DNA of 64,000 nt from Perilla frutescens. Lineage: Eukaryota; Streptophyta; Magnoliopsida; Lamiales; Lamiaceae. Of the stretch, positions 33,519 through 44,984 are shown in pieces. The stretch covers positions 21,690,001 through 21,754,000 of the forward strand of contig BRKX01000003.1 in NCBI GenBank assembly GCA_026008535.1, written 5' to 3'. Position 1 is the stretch's first letter. Each line of letters starts with the position of its first letter. Made by a program: the position numbers and the translations under genes. Under the pieces are notes generated by a model. That model saw only the letters and a program-made list of their open reading frames with translations. It ran no database searches and was not told the origin of the DNA.

Positions 33519-35042
33519 ATGAACAAAATGCAAGGAAATCAAGGGAAGCTTCCATCCCAGACTAAGCAAAATCTGAGGGGGAATGTCAGTGCTATCACAC
33601 TTCGAAGTGGGAAGGGATTAGCTGACGTTGAAGCAAGCAAAAGGAAAACCCAGAAGTTTGGGCAAACTGCAGGAACTGATGACAAACCTGAAGCTGACAC
33701 CGAAGCAATTCTTACGCACTCTACCCCTATTGAGGTATCTATTCAGTCTAATGTTCCTAATAAAATTGACTCAGCCCCTTTTCCGTCCAGGTTAGCAAAG
33801 CACAAGAAAGAGGATGATGAAAAAGAGATCCTCGAATTGTTTAAAAAAGTGGAAATCAACTTGCCCTTGATCGATGCCATCAAACAAGTTCCTCGTTATG
33901 CCAAATTTCTGAAGGAGCTGTGTTCAAAAAAGATGAGATACGGGAAGGATACAAAGATCAAAGTTGGTGAGAACGTTTCAGCAGTAATCCAGCGTAAATT
34001 GCCACAAAAGTGCAGGGATCCAGGTATGTTTACTATCCCTTGCATCATTGGGAGTAAGAAGGTAGAAAAAGTCATGCTTGACTTGGGTGCTTCTATTAAT
34101 GTCATGCCTTTATCCATGTACAAAGATTTGAAGTTGGGTCCTATGAAAGATACTAGAGTCATTATCCAGTTGGCGGATCGATCTAATGCATACCCACAAG
34201 GTGTTGTAGAGGATGTACTAGTTAAAGTTAATGACTTGATTTTTCCCATTGATTTTTATATTGTGGACATGGATGATTCTTTTTCTGCACATAGATCATT
34301 GATTTTGTTAGGTCGTCCATTCATGAAAACGGCAAGAACAAAAATTGATGTAGATAAGGGTATGATGAGCTTCGAATTTGATGGGGATGTTGTCACATTT
34401 AATATATTCGAAGCTATGAAACATGTGGAAGATCCTGAGGCTATTTATATGATTGACACTGTTGATTCCATTATTGATGAGTTTGTTGAGAATAATTTCA
34501 GGAATGATAAGCTAGAACAGGTACTCTTTGGAGGAATGCATGCACCTACTGGAGATTCAGAGGAAGAAAAAGAAATCCAAGAGATAATCCAGCAGCTTTA
34601 TGCCACTGAAGAATTTCTAGCAAGAAATCTGATAGGCCGTTTGCCCATACCCACCAACACAGAGCCACTCTTACCCTCTCATGTGAAGGCTCCTATTCTG
34701 GAATTGAAGGTCCTTCCCGAGCATCTGAAGTATGCATATTTGGGGGAAGGAGAAACACCGCCAGTCATCATCAACAAGGAGCTGTCATTTGCCCAAGAGG
34801 AGCGCCTGGTTGCTGTTCTGCGCAAACACAAGGGAGCTATCGGCTGGACTCTTGCTGATATTAAAGGGATCAGTCCTGACATCTGCATGCATCGGATTTT
34901 TCTGGAATCTGATCACAAACCATCCCGAGACCCCCAGAGGAAGTTAAACCCGGTGATGAAGGACGTGGTATTGAAAGAGATTCTGAAGTTGCTCCAATTG
35001 GGAATCATTTACCCCATCTCATATAGTGTTTAGGTTAGCCCG
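33519..35042 (+). pseudogene. pol: Protease and linker region, element D
   Basis: Open for 504 codons. Begins with the gag tail (ITLRSGKGL) and a Lys/Glu-rich linker, then PLIDAIKQVPRYAKFLKELC, then a retroviral-type protease with LDLGASINVMPLS (about 34078-34116) and LLGRPFMKTA. The family commonly shows DLGAS rather than DTG. It ends in the pre-RT region (LKYAYLGEGE, IGWTLADIKGI). A TAG at 35031-35033 replaces a Trp codon; the same frame continues into RT. Confidence 0.85.
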
Positions 35043-36440
35043 GTGCATATTGTTCCAAAGAAATCTGGATTCCAGCTCGTGAAGAATGAGAGCAATGAAT
35101 TAATACCAATGAGATTGCAAACGGGTTGGCGAATGTGCATCGATTTCAGGAAGTTGAATGACGCGACATGCAAAGACCACTTTCCGTTGCCTTTTATTGA
35201 TGAGATGCTTGAAAGATTGGCAGGGAAATCCTATTTCTGCTTCCTTGATGGCTACTCCGATTATTTTCAGATTTTTGTGGCTCAAGAAGATCAGGAAAAG
35301 ACGACTTTCACTTGTCCTTTTGGGACATTTGCTTGCAGAAAGATGCCATTTGGCTTGTGCAACGCCCCGGGCACTTTCCAGCGATGCATGATGAGCATTT
35401 TTTTCGATTTGATAGAGAGCTGCATCGAGATTTTTATGGATGACTTCACAGTGCATGGCGACTCCTTTGAGCAATGTATGGAGAATTTAGACAAGGTTCT
35501 TCAACGGTGTGTAGAGATCGATTTGCTTTTAAACTTCGAGAAGTGCCACTTTATGGTGCAACAAGGAATTGTGCTCGGGCATGTTATATCTGCGAAAGGC
35601 ATCGAAGTGGATAGAGCAAAAATCGATTTGATCACAAGGCTGCCGTACCCATCTAATGAGAAAGCAATTCGAGCCTTCTTAGGCCATACCGGCTTCTACC
35701 GTCGCTTCATCCAGGACTTTTCGAAAATTGCTCAACCGATGACTAAGCTGCTTCAGAAGGACACTCCTTTTATCTTCGATGATAAGTGTAAGGAAGCCTT
35801 TGATTTGTTGAAGGATAAACTGACTTCTGCACCAATAATTCAGCCACCACAGTGGGGACTCCCGTTTGAACTTATGTGCGATGCAAGCGACTATGTTGTT
35901 GGTACTGTGCTTGGGCAAAGGACCGGGAAGGTCAGCCATGTCATATATTATGCTTCCAAGACTCTCAATCCCGCTCAATGCAACTACACCACAACTGAGA
36001 AGGAGCTCCTTGCCGTTGTCTTTGCATATGAGAAATTTCGATCTTACATAGTTGGATCAAAAGTGGTGGTGTACACTGATCATGGAGCTCTAAAGTACTT
36101 GCTATCCAAAAAGGAGTCAAAGCCTCGCCTAATTCGTGGGGTCCTTCTTCTGCAAGAATTTGATTTAGAGATTAAGGACAAGAAGAGAGCTGAAAATAAT
36201 GTTGCTGATCATTTAAGCAGGTTGCTGACCCAGTCAGACGGTTTGCCCATACGGGACGATTTTCCAGATGAGCTGTTACTTGCCGCTGCAGAAACAGCAC
36301 CTTGGTATGCAGATCTAGTAAACTTTCTCACCACTGGGATGTTTTCAAAAGGTACTGAATCTGCCAAGAAGAATAAGTTGAGAAGTCAAGCCAAGTACTT
36401 CATTTGGGACGACCCTTATCTGTGGAAAACCTGTGCATTC
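35043..36440 (+). pseudogene. pol: RT and RNase H, element D
   Basis: RT: WRMCIDFRKLNDAT, KMPFGLCNAPGTFQRCM and the catalytic FMDD at 35433-35444. The family's usual GYSGYNQI is GYSDYFQI here. RNase H: MCDASDYVVGTVLGQR, TTTEKELLAVVFA, YTDHGALKYL, then ADHLSRL. The frame is open to 36533, but a frameshift near 36430 moves the rest of pol to another frame. Confidence 0.88.
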
Positions 36441-37573
36441 CGGATGATGAGATTCACTCTATTCTCACCTTTTGTCATGCTCACGCCTGTGGGGGCCATT
36501 TTGGGCCAAAGAGGACAGCTCGCAAGGTCCTAGATTGTGGTTTTTATTGGGAGACTTTATTCAAAGATGCCTACCACTTCTGCAAGCATTGTGATCGTTG
36601 CCAACGACTTGGCAACATTTCATCAAGGAACGAGATGCCACAGGTTCCTATCTTGGTCTGTGAGATATTCGACGTATGGGGCATGGATTTCATGGGGCCT
36701 TTCCCAAGCTCCTATGGGAACTCTTACATTTTGTTGGCAGTTGATTATGTTTCCAAGTGGGTCGAGGTGAAGGCTACCAAATCCAATGATTCCAAGGTAG
36801 TTGCAAAATTCCTCAAGGCCCAAATTTTCCAACGCTTTGGGATTTCTCGAGCCATCATAAGTGACCAAGGCACACATTTCTGTAACCGAACTTTGGAAGC
36901 ATTGTTCAAGAAGTATGGAGTCACACATAGGGTTGCTACAGCTTACCATCCGCAATCCAATGGCCAGGCCGAAGTCTCGAATCGCGAGATAAAAAATATT
37001 CTGGAGAACACTGTATGCCCAAGCCGTAAGGACTAGAGTCTGCGCCTGGATCATGCTGTTTGGGCATACCACACGGCGTTCAAAACACCCATCGGAATGT
37101 CCCCTTATCGGCTGATTTTTGGGAAGCAGTGCCACTTACCCGTTGAATTGGAACATCGTGCTTTCTGGGTTGTCAAGCAGTGCAATTTGGACCCACATTT
37201 AGCAGCACATGAGAGGAGGTTTCAGTTGCAAGAGCTCGAGGAAATTCGTTTGGACGCTTATGACACTGCTAGTCGCTACAAAGAGCGCACCAAGTTTCTC
37301 CATGACAAATACATCTGACGAAAAACTTTTGAGGTCGGTCAAAAAGTTCTACTTTTCAATGCCCGCCTCCGACTCATGCCTGGAAAATTAAAGTCCCGTT
37401 GGACGGGGCCATATGAAGTTGTCAGTATCAGTCCACACGGAGCCGTGGAAATCTGTAGTTTTGCCACTCATAAATTATTGAAGGTCAATGGGCAGCTCCT
37501 TAAACCATACTGTGCCGAGATGGAGTTGTCCCATTTTGATGGGGTTACCTTGGCCCGTCCCACTTCCACTTGA
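36404..37573 (+). pseudogene. pol: Integrase, element D
   Basis: HHCC zinc region (His in FCHAHACGGHFG, Cys in CKHCDRCQR) and DDE core (Asp in WGMDFMGPFP, Asp in ISDQGTHF, Glu in SNGQAEVSNRE). TAG at 37034-37036 stands for Trp before SLRLDHAVWAYHTAF, and TGA at 37316-37318 lies before the C-terminal part (GKLKSRWTGPYEVV). Final stop near 37571-37573. No chromodomain, as expected for Athila/Tat. Confidence 0.88.
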
Positions 37574-38065
37574 TCCGGCACTCCTCGTCGAGCCACCGAC
37601 GTTAAAAAAGAGGCGCTAATCGGGAGGCAACCCGACTTTCTTTCTTCCTTTATTTTTTTTTATTGGTGTGCGAATTTTATTTCTGCTGTTTTTTATTGTT
37701 TCTTTTGTTTTATATATTTTGTTTTAATTTAGCAAAAAAAAAAGAAAAAAAAAATATAGGATTATATATGGGCTGCGGCAATGGGATCCGACCCATTGGG
37801 TCCTCTATCTTGCAATGGGTTGTTCTTTTAAATGTGGGGGGTTGAGTTTTGTGTTTTGATTAACTGCAAGGACCTCTTTGCAATATCCCTAAATCTAATT
37901 TGGGGATTTTCCTTTTAGCTGCCCTAATTCCCTTTTAATTTCACCCCCCCTTTTTGCCTTAGTAATTTTTTTCACGATATTTTCACTGTCTCTTTTCAGT
38001 TTTCACCGCCGCAACTTCCCGCCTTCCCCTCCCCTCTCGACGAGTTCTGATCACCATCCCCTCCG
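37574..38065 (+). other. Spacer after pol, element D
   Basis: Non-coding. Contains AGGCGCTAATCGGGAGGCAA near 37612, a GCGCTnnTnGGGAGGCAACCC string that I recall following pol in Athila-type elements, then an A-rich run near 37733-37755 and T/C-rich sequence before the next ORF. Confidence 0.6.
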
Positions 38066-38466
38066 ATGGGCAGACGAAGGGCATCAAAGAAGCGTTCGAA
38101 AATAATTTCCGCGGCCATCACCAACCCTCCACCGCCGGACCGCTCACCTCCTTCGCCGGAACACACACCATCTCCACCGCACGTTGAGATGCCACCCCAG
38201 CAATCACCAGTGTCCAGCACCACTCCCCCGTCTAAGCAACCGCTTCGGCGACTTAAACGCCGTCCCCCACCTTCTCCCACTCAAGCCGGCCACAGTAGGC
38301 GCAAGCTCTCTTCCCCGCGGCCTCAGAAGTCGTCACCACCAATTTCCGGTGACAAGTCTGCCACCCCCTCGCAATCGCCGCCGCCGTTCACTGTCGCTGC
38401 TCCTCTTTCGCCGGCGCCACCCTCTGCTACTTCCTCAGAGTCCCCTGTCCGTCACTCTCGGCATCC
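38066..38466 (+). pseudogene. Truncated Pro-rich ORF downstream of pol, element D
   Basis: Starts MGRRRASKKRSK and is then extremely Pro/Ser-rich with Lys/Arg patches for about 130 codons. Athila-type elements carry a third ORF here, sometimes called env-like. Sequence character changes at about 38466 (AT-rich), so the C-terminal part is missing. No membrane segment belongs to it: the hydrophobic run at its apparent end comes from foreign sequence after the junction. Confidence 0.55.
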
Positions 38467-38690
38467 CCCATTATTAATTCTATACATATTAGCAGTAACT
38501 ATATCACTATTAACAACAACAACATGATTTCCACGTCCAGCCTCTTTTCCATGAACACCAAATTTATCATTTTGGTCCTGACCATTCACCTTATTGAATT
38601 CAACTCATTCTGAGGCGGAAAGGAAGAAGCAGACTGCATAGACCCATTAATAACAATAGACGTATCATTTTCCAGGTGACACCAACTATC
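38467..38690 (-). mobile_element. LINE ORF1-like remnant
   Basis: On the minus strand, with small frame corrections, it reads a gag-like LINE ORF1 stretch (NDKFGVHGKEAGRGNH, then VVVVNSDIVTANMY). It has the orientation of the LINE ending at 30773 and may be its displaced 5' part, but the endonuclease region between them is not seen. Tentative. Confidence 0.4.
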
Positions 38691-39530
38691 ATGGCCTTTA
38701 ATTATTTGTTATGTGATGTTTATTTTATGTTGAATGTATGGTTGGTCGTATGCCGGTTTGGCTACGAGATATTTTATACATGAGAGAAAATCCATGGATT
38801 AGGTCTAAGCAATTTTTTTTATTATGTTGGTTTAATGTAATAGGAAAAATAAACTGTTAGATTTAGAGATAATTTTCGAAAATCATCTAGTTTTGAGTTG
38901 TATTTTATTTTCCTGTGTTATTCAAGATATATTAGAATTTTTCTTTTGTAATAGATATTCTGATTGGGTACTTTTTACCTATCTTTTGAGGATAATTTTG
39001 ATGCCATTTTATATAGTTAGCTACCTTGCATTTATTTGTTTTGAGAACAATTTGATGTGTTATGAAGTTGTGCAGGTAGATAACTATAGCTGGGCATATG
39101 GCTATATTTTTGGGAAATACAGCAAGGTTCAGTCGAAACAATTAATCTAGAGCAGGCCGTTTGGGCAAGCTGCCTGAAGGATGGACCGAGAAGTTAGGAT
39201 CTGGGCCTGCGCAAGTTAATTCGGCCCGTTTTGCACAAGTGTTGATCCAGCCCAAGACCTGGACATGGATTTCAGCTTAACTACGACTTTTGATCACCTC
39301 TATTTTGCTAATTACCTAGTAGAGATAGGCTAGGATTCTATTTCCATATTGAATTCTCTTTAATTAGGAAATTATCTTGGGAGATATGGATGTATCTATA
39401 TTACTAGTTTTTTATGTCAAAAAAATATACGGATGCGAGGGAACGCAGATTAACAAGTAAAAGTCCGATAATTTTATTCCGCTCATATATTTTACCTTCA
39501 ACATTATTTTTGAGATTTTTGATGATTAAT
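38691..39530. other. Unassigned AT-rich stretch
   Basis: No convincing ORF (an 85-codon ORF at 38893-39150 is hydrophobic and random-looking). A less AT-rich patch with AGGCCGTTTGGGCAAGC lies near 39154. Possibly LTR U3 sequence of the remnant that follows. Confidence 0.35.
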
Positions 39531-40287
39531 ATGCAAGCAAGCTAGACGTCATTCATCCGAAAATCAATCCACGAATCCTTGGCTCGATTCAACTGTGAGA
39601 TCTAATCGCTTTCTTCCAATTAATTATTTTCGTGTATTTGCTATTCTCCGCTTTGCAAGTTGTGATTTATTCGAATTTACGAGGTAGTTGTAAATACTTG
39701 GTGGTTTGAATTTATTACTAGCTAATTAAATCCATCATCCGAAATTGTGATAGGAGTTAATTTGGAGCAAAACGATTTTTCATAATCAAGGGAATAGTAG
39801 GCTTAATTAAATTGTCCTGTGTCAGAGTCAATTGATTTTGTATCGGGTTCCTTAGGAATTTAATGCAATCAGCCCATTAAATCGGTAGAGTGTCTCTCAA
39901 GATTGTCGGTTGATTAGGGAATCAATTAATGAAGTGTCTTCTTGATGGTTGATAGATATAGGAATTAGGTTATGCCGGAAAGTGTCTTCGATAACCATAA
40001 CCGATTTGCATGGCATAATTAATTTAATTCTTGAATCTAGGATCAGTTGAATAGCCAAGGTGGTGTGATTGACTTCCGGATAATTTTTAATCACTTATAT
40101 AAATAACTCTTTTGTGTGGATGTTTGGATATTTTATTTAACCACTACTTTATTTTCGCATCTTTTATTTAATTTCTATAAATTCTCTATTGAAGGGTTCG
40201 GTTTTACAGGTTGAAAAGTGAGGGTAATTTTCACCAGTCTCTAGGGAAACGATCTTGCTTGCCACTGTACTATGCAGTGTGGGCAAA
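39531..40287 (+). repeat. LTR U5-like remnant with degenerate primer site
   Basis: Contains the phrase CCAGTCTCTAGGGAAACGATCTT near 40239, resembling the CCCTGTGGATACGATACTC of the solo LTR at 57136. It is followed at 40288-40305 by GACTGTTGTCGGAACTTT, alignable with the Athila-type primer site GGCACTGTTGTCGGGG at 43344-43361. Interpretation as an LTR end plus primer site is inference. Confidence 0.4.
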
Positions 40288-40305
40288 CCGACTGTTGTCG
40301 GAACT

Positions 40306-40730
40306 TTTATTTTTGGTGGAAACGACACACCATATTCAATATAGAATAATGGAAGAAGATCAACTCAAGATGAAAAATAGAGCAGCTTAAATAAGGAAGG
40401 ACATCCCGAACACGTCCCAAAACCCTAGAGGAACTAGGGTTTTGGCGAGATGCTTGAAGGGGCGATGGCAATGGGGTTCGAAATTCCAAAGCTGATTTTT
40501 CATGTTTAACTCATGAAGCAACATGAGATATAAGCCATGATAGTTGGTCCTTATTGTTATGCTTATTGTGTTGTTTTGCATTCAATGATTTTAATCCTTT
40601 TATATGATGGATTGCATGTTTAAAATGGGATAAGATTAAACTTTAAGTATAAATAACTAAGTGGGAGAGATACATACCAAAGTATGTGAAAATCTCAAAC
40701 GGTCTCGATTAATCTGGTTTAATTGAGAAG
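40306..40730. other. Unassigned stretch
   Basis: No gene recognised. Contains a purine-rich CTAAGTGGGAGAGATA near 40659 that could be a polypurine tract of a lost element. Nothing else supportable. Confidence 0.3.
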
Positions 40731-41276
40731 TGATAGACATGTGCATTGACAATACGTCTTCCTCCATATCGGATGTGTCATATCACTAGATTCTCTAAAG
40801 TCCATCCCATGGCTTCTTTGTATAGAAGTTAAATCTCAAAATCCGGTTTTCTTCAATGAGACTCAATCATTTGCTTATGATAACCGGAAATGCTTCATTC
40901 TCCCCAAGGTAGGCATACTTTAAGTAGTCTAAGAGATTCTTCAGTTCCAATTTCAGTGCCATCTACATCGATGGTAGCATCCTTTCTATCTGAGTCATGG
41001 TGGGAAAATTGTAGTCCACTACTCCATGCAACATTTTTTCCAGAGAGTATAACAGCATAATGGCCTCTCTGGTATCTTCATCCTCGTCAAGTGCATCGTA
41101 GTCAGTTAACCTATCTTGTAATGCCCATTCCAGAAGTTTTTGATTGTTTATTTGTCCCAAAATGGCTTCTGATTGGGCATAACAATGGTTAATAAATTTA
41201 ACTAACTCCGGATCTTATGGATACTTCATGGCTTCGAAAATGTTGAACACAATTATCTGGCCATCAAATTCACATA
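40731..41276 (-). pseudogene. pol: Pre-RT linker remnant, element E
   Basis: Minus strand. Reads ELKNLLDYLKYAYLGE and EAMGWTLE-like blocks matching element D at about 34705-34860, preceded by a 65-codon stretch (41160-40963). Homology fades near 40730, before RT, so E's pol is truncated here. Confidence 0.65.
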
Positions 41277-41735
41277 TCAGTGTGCCCTCATCGACATTGA
41301 TCTTGCTGGGAAAATTAATTCCCCCACATTGACCAAAACATCTTCTATTAGACCTTCGGGATAAACATTCAATCTATCTGCCAACTGAATGATCACTCTT
41401 GTTTCCTTGAGTGGTCCAAGTTCTAGTTTTTCATAAATCATTATGGGTATGACGTTTATAGATGCACCGAGATTAAGCATTACTTTTTCAATCTTCTTGC
41501 TTCTAATTATGTATGGTATGACAAACATACTGGGATCCTCACACTTTTTAAGCATTTTCTTTTGTAGGACCGCCGAGACATTTTTTCCCACGAAAAGTCT
41601 CACATCGTCTTCAAATCGCACCTTCTTGGTGCACAGTTCCTTTAGGAAATAGGCAAAACGAGGGGCTTGCCTAATTGCATCCAATACTAGAATATTGATT
41701 TCCACTTTTCGAAAGATCTTGGGAAGGTTCTTCAT
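41277..41735 (-). pseudogene. pol: Protease region, element E
   Basis: Minus strand, 152 codons: VLDAIRQAPRFAYFLKELC, then VMLNLGASINVIPI and ETRVIIQLADRLNVYPEG. Collinear with the protease of element D. The usual Asp of (D)LGAS is Asn here (NLGAS), which should inactivate it. Same Athila/Tat-like family as D, opposite strand. Confidence 0.8.
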
Positions 41736-42099
41736 TTTTTCTTCTTTTCTGTCGTGGACAAGACGCTCGGGAAATGGAGGCTTACTTCCTGTTTTTGTTT
41801 CATTCTTTTTGGGCTCAGTAACATCTTCCCTAGTATGTTCTTATTCATTCGTTATACCTTCAGTGTTTCCTTTCAGTTCAACTTTTTTTACTTCTTTTTC
41901 ATTTCTTGTGGCCACAACATTCAGTTGTTCCCGAGGATTTACCACTTGAGATAGTAATTGTCCGTTTCTTTCCTTCAGTTGGGCAAGATCTTGTGCTAGT
42001 TGAGAAATTTGTTTGCTCACATGTTGCAAACTTGCCCTTGTTTCTTGCTTGAACCTCTCATTCTCCTGCGGTGACTTCACATTTTCCTTGGCCAAAGTA

Positions 42100-43286
42100 T
42101 GGACTAGTTCGACCAGGCTGGGTTTTTCTCGTGCCCTTTGCGGTGGTGGTGGTAGATCTTGAGGTTAGGAATCATTCCTTTTCCATCTGAAATTCTTGTG
42201 ATCCATCCATCCTGGATTATATATTTAAGAGTGGGGTTCATATCACCTATTATTGTTATGTCCATCGAGAGAATTAACTTCAGCAACCTCCTCCTATAGT
42301 GTTGGGCATTCGTTGGTGAAATGGGCCACACTTTTGCACACTCCACACACACTCTTCTTTGGTGCTCAAGTATGATTCATAACTATCTCTATTTGGTCCA
42401 AAATCCGTTCCATCTTGACCTCAAGGTGCATTAATTTCCCTATATGTGCAACTGTTATTGTGCCCTCGGCGCTCTTATATTGATTTTTATCAACCATTTC
42501 AGCCAAAATTCTGAAAGATTCAGTTGGTAATTTATTCAGAATAGATCCTTCACAAGAAGCATTGACAATGATTTTATCCTGTGGTTTCAAACTAGACATG
42601 AAGTATTAGATCAGATCATGATCTGTAATCTGGTGTTGTGGGCACTTTGTCAGGATGTTCTGAAATGGACACCAGTAGACGTAGAAACTTTCATTTAAAC
42701 CCATCTTCAGACTTCCAATCCTCCATCTCATTTCTTGGACTCTGAATGCAAGAAAATATTTTTTCAGGAATTTCTGCTGCAGTTGTGCCCATGTGGTTAG
42801 ATTGCTAGCTAGCAGTGTGTATAACCAATCCCGTGCCCTATTTTAAAGAGTGAACGGGAATGAGACAAGCCACACATATTGCTCTTTTCTCCCATTCATT
42901 GGTTGGGTTTGACACGCCATCTCAAAATCTTGAATATACCTCTGGCGATCTTCTCCAGTCATCCTGTGGTATTTGGGCAAGATCTGAATGAAACTTGCCT
43001 TCAACTCCCAGCTTCCGGTGATAGCTGGAAGCATAATGCCCATGGGACGTAAATTCATATTAGTCGGAAAGACTAACTGCCTCAGCATTCTGCCTTCTTC
43101 TTCTTCAGCCATAAGGGCTATCCTTGGTTGTCTGTTCCTTTCCACTTATGCTCTTTCTCACTCCAGATATCTTTCACGAGCAAGTCTTTCGGCTTGTTGT
43201 GCCCTCTGTGCTTTTGTTCTTCTCCTCTTCAATGTCTTTTTAGGTTCTGGATCATACACGCAATCTCCTAAAGAGGTATTGGGCAT
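42100..43286 (-). pseudogene. gag: gag, element E
   Basis: Minus strand. Start ATG at 43286 (MPNTSLGDCVYDPEP), a basic Arg/Lys/Gln stretch with a TGA inside, a block ending HRMTGEDRQRYIQDFEMACQT, later SLKPQDKIIVNASCEGSILNK, and a CCHC knuckle of form CGVCKSVAHFTNEC near 42345-42300. Several frames and stops. It lies between the primer site and protease, the expected order. Confidence 0.75.
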
Positions 43287-43343
43287 CTATCAACCAGGCT
43301 AACAAGTTGGGAAAATAGAATTTCTAGAATCAGCTCCCCGACA

Positions 43344-43361
43344 ACAGTGCCAATGTTGATG
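43344..43361 (-). other. Primer binding site, element E
   Basis: Minus strand TGGCACTGTTGTCGGGG, close to the TGGCGCCGTTGCCGGGG site used by Athila/Tat elements (Asp tRNA type). It lies between gag and the LTR to the right. Confidence 0.7.
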
Positions 43362-43364
43362 CAC

Positions 43365-44984
43365 GGTCGTTTTGTGGTCAGAATATATCTTAAGGGAGAC
43401 TTATCCATATGCCCACTACAAGCGTAGCCAACAATGTGAGTAAGGCTTGATCCCATAAGGAACTGTGAACTCTATCTTCCAATGTCACTAATTCCAAAGT
43501 TTGAGGGTCATTGTAGTCTTCGTACTTCGTACGTAAATACTGTAAAGTAAAATAACAAAGAAAAATAGGAAAGAAAATATTAATAGTAATGTATTCTGTA
43601 TATGAATGTCAATTTGAACTTAATAAGCATATGACTGATCATGGGCATGTTGATTACTTATGTGAATCTAATTATCTGGTTAACGACACCGGATCTTTCC
43701 CAACGTGCACAATCTATCCTTTCAGTATAGCTTAGAGATTATCTATCATCCCCTAATCCCTAACCTATTGTCCTACCCTAGTCTCTCATATGATTGTAAA
43801 CAACAAGTCAACTTTATGCCCTAGACAGACCCATATTTACTACGACACTAATCTCTCGAGTTGCCCACAATACCCGTGATGTATCCCATCCTTTTATGAC
43901 CAACATACAACTACGATTCATTGACCATTTATAGAGGTATTGAACATAATTCTAATTAATGAGTGATCATCCATGATTAACTAGATTATCCCACTTTAAT
44001 GCAATAAAGAAAATCATTACTCGACGGAACCAAATTCACACAGCTTATGCCCATAAGACTCATGGTTCTTACATGTTCATCAAGTTCTTATCTTTGTTCA
44101 ATCCGGAATAATGAGTATAGTCGCTCATGCTAGACTTAGAACAATAATAATAATAATTAAAAGAAGACATAAATGAAATGAAAAACTTACTTGATTAAAT
44201 AGCAAAATGATCTAACACCAACATTGGAATTCAGTACATAAAACTAGAAATCATATCAGCCTGCGGGCATAAGGCCTGAGATTTTTCAACAGAAATTAAA
44301 ATGTAGAAAAGTAAAAAATGTATCTTAAAGCATGAAAAATTATAAGTGTGTAGAAGTGTTTTGTCTTCTGCCATAAAACTACTTAAATAGGAGTACAAAA
44401 ATACAAGGTAACTTCCCCCAGAGATCGGAGGATCTTCAGCCCAATTTGCAGTAGTTGTGCCCAAGAATTTCCATATCTGGCAGATTTTTCCCTTATTTAG
44501 AAGATCTGTCTCACAGATTCTGTACTCATCGTGCCCTAGATTGCCGACATTCAACTTTCTTTAGCTAGCTAATCCACCTCCTAGAATCTAAAAGATACGA
44601 TCAGACTTGCCTTGTATAGCTCCTTCTTCATTCGGCAACTAAGGTGCACAACTCATACTTCAGCTGGTAATTGTTACTCTTGTGCTTAGTCTCATCTCTT
44701 TCTTCTGTCAATCACTCTGGGGTTGTTATAGATACGATCATGAACTTCTCCTTCAGCATTGCTGGAATGGTGGGCATTTCTGCCAGGCTCGAGAGAGAGC
44801 TTTCTGTCAAGAAGTCGTTGCCCATCTTTGGTATAATTTGCATCCAAATGCCCTCTAGAAGTGATTCTGCTGCCTCCTGCCCCCTTTATGCCCATACTGG
44901 CTCTTTCCGACTCAAAAAAGAGAAAAATAAAGGACAAAAGAATAAGAAAAAATATACAAAAACATGAGAGAATTTGGACTTGTC
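43365..44984 (-). repeat. LTR of element E (proximal copy)
   Basis: Minus strand, from about TGACAAGTCC (44984) to just before the primer site. It aligns loosely along its length with the next LTR to the right, sharing GTCCTTTATTTTTCTC-like, AGGTTAGGG and CCATGATC landmarks. Ends are approximate. Confidence 0.5.

Larger units (their letters stand above)
32793..38466 (+). mobile_element. Athila/Tat-like gypsy element, internal part (D)
   Basis: Plus-strand gypsy internal region: gag from its middle, protease, RT, RNase H, integrase, then a Pro-rich downstream ORF start. RT (FMDDF) and protease (LGAS) motifs are of Athila/Tat type. No LTR or primer site of its own is attached; the left end is fused to the truncated LTR and the right end stops inside the downstream ORF. 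Confidence 0.85.

Noticed and set aside
35043..36533. Pararetrovirus (caulimovirus) origin for the RT of element D
   Set aside because: RT is followed by RNase H and a DDE integrase with an HHCC region, which endogenous caulimoviruses lack; motifs fit Athila/Tat.
38066..38527. Host Pro-rich extensin-like protein
   Set aside because: Position right after Athila-type integrase and its spacer fits the element's third ORF; no signal peptide and no SPPPP-type regularity.
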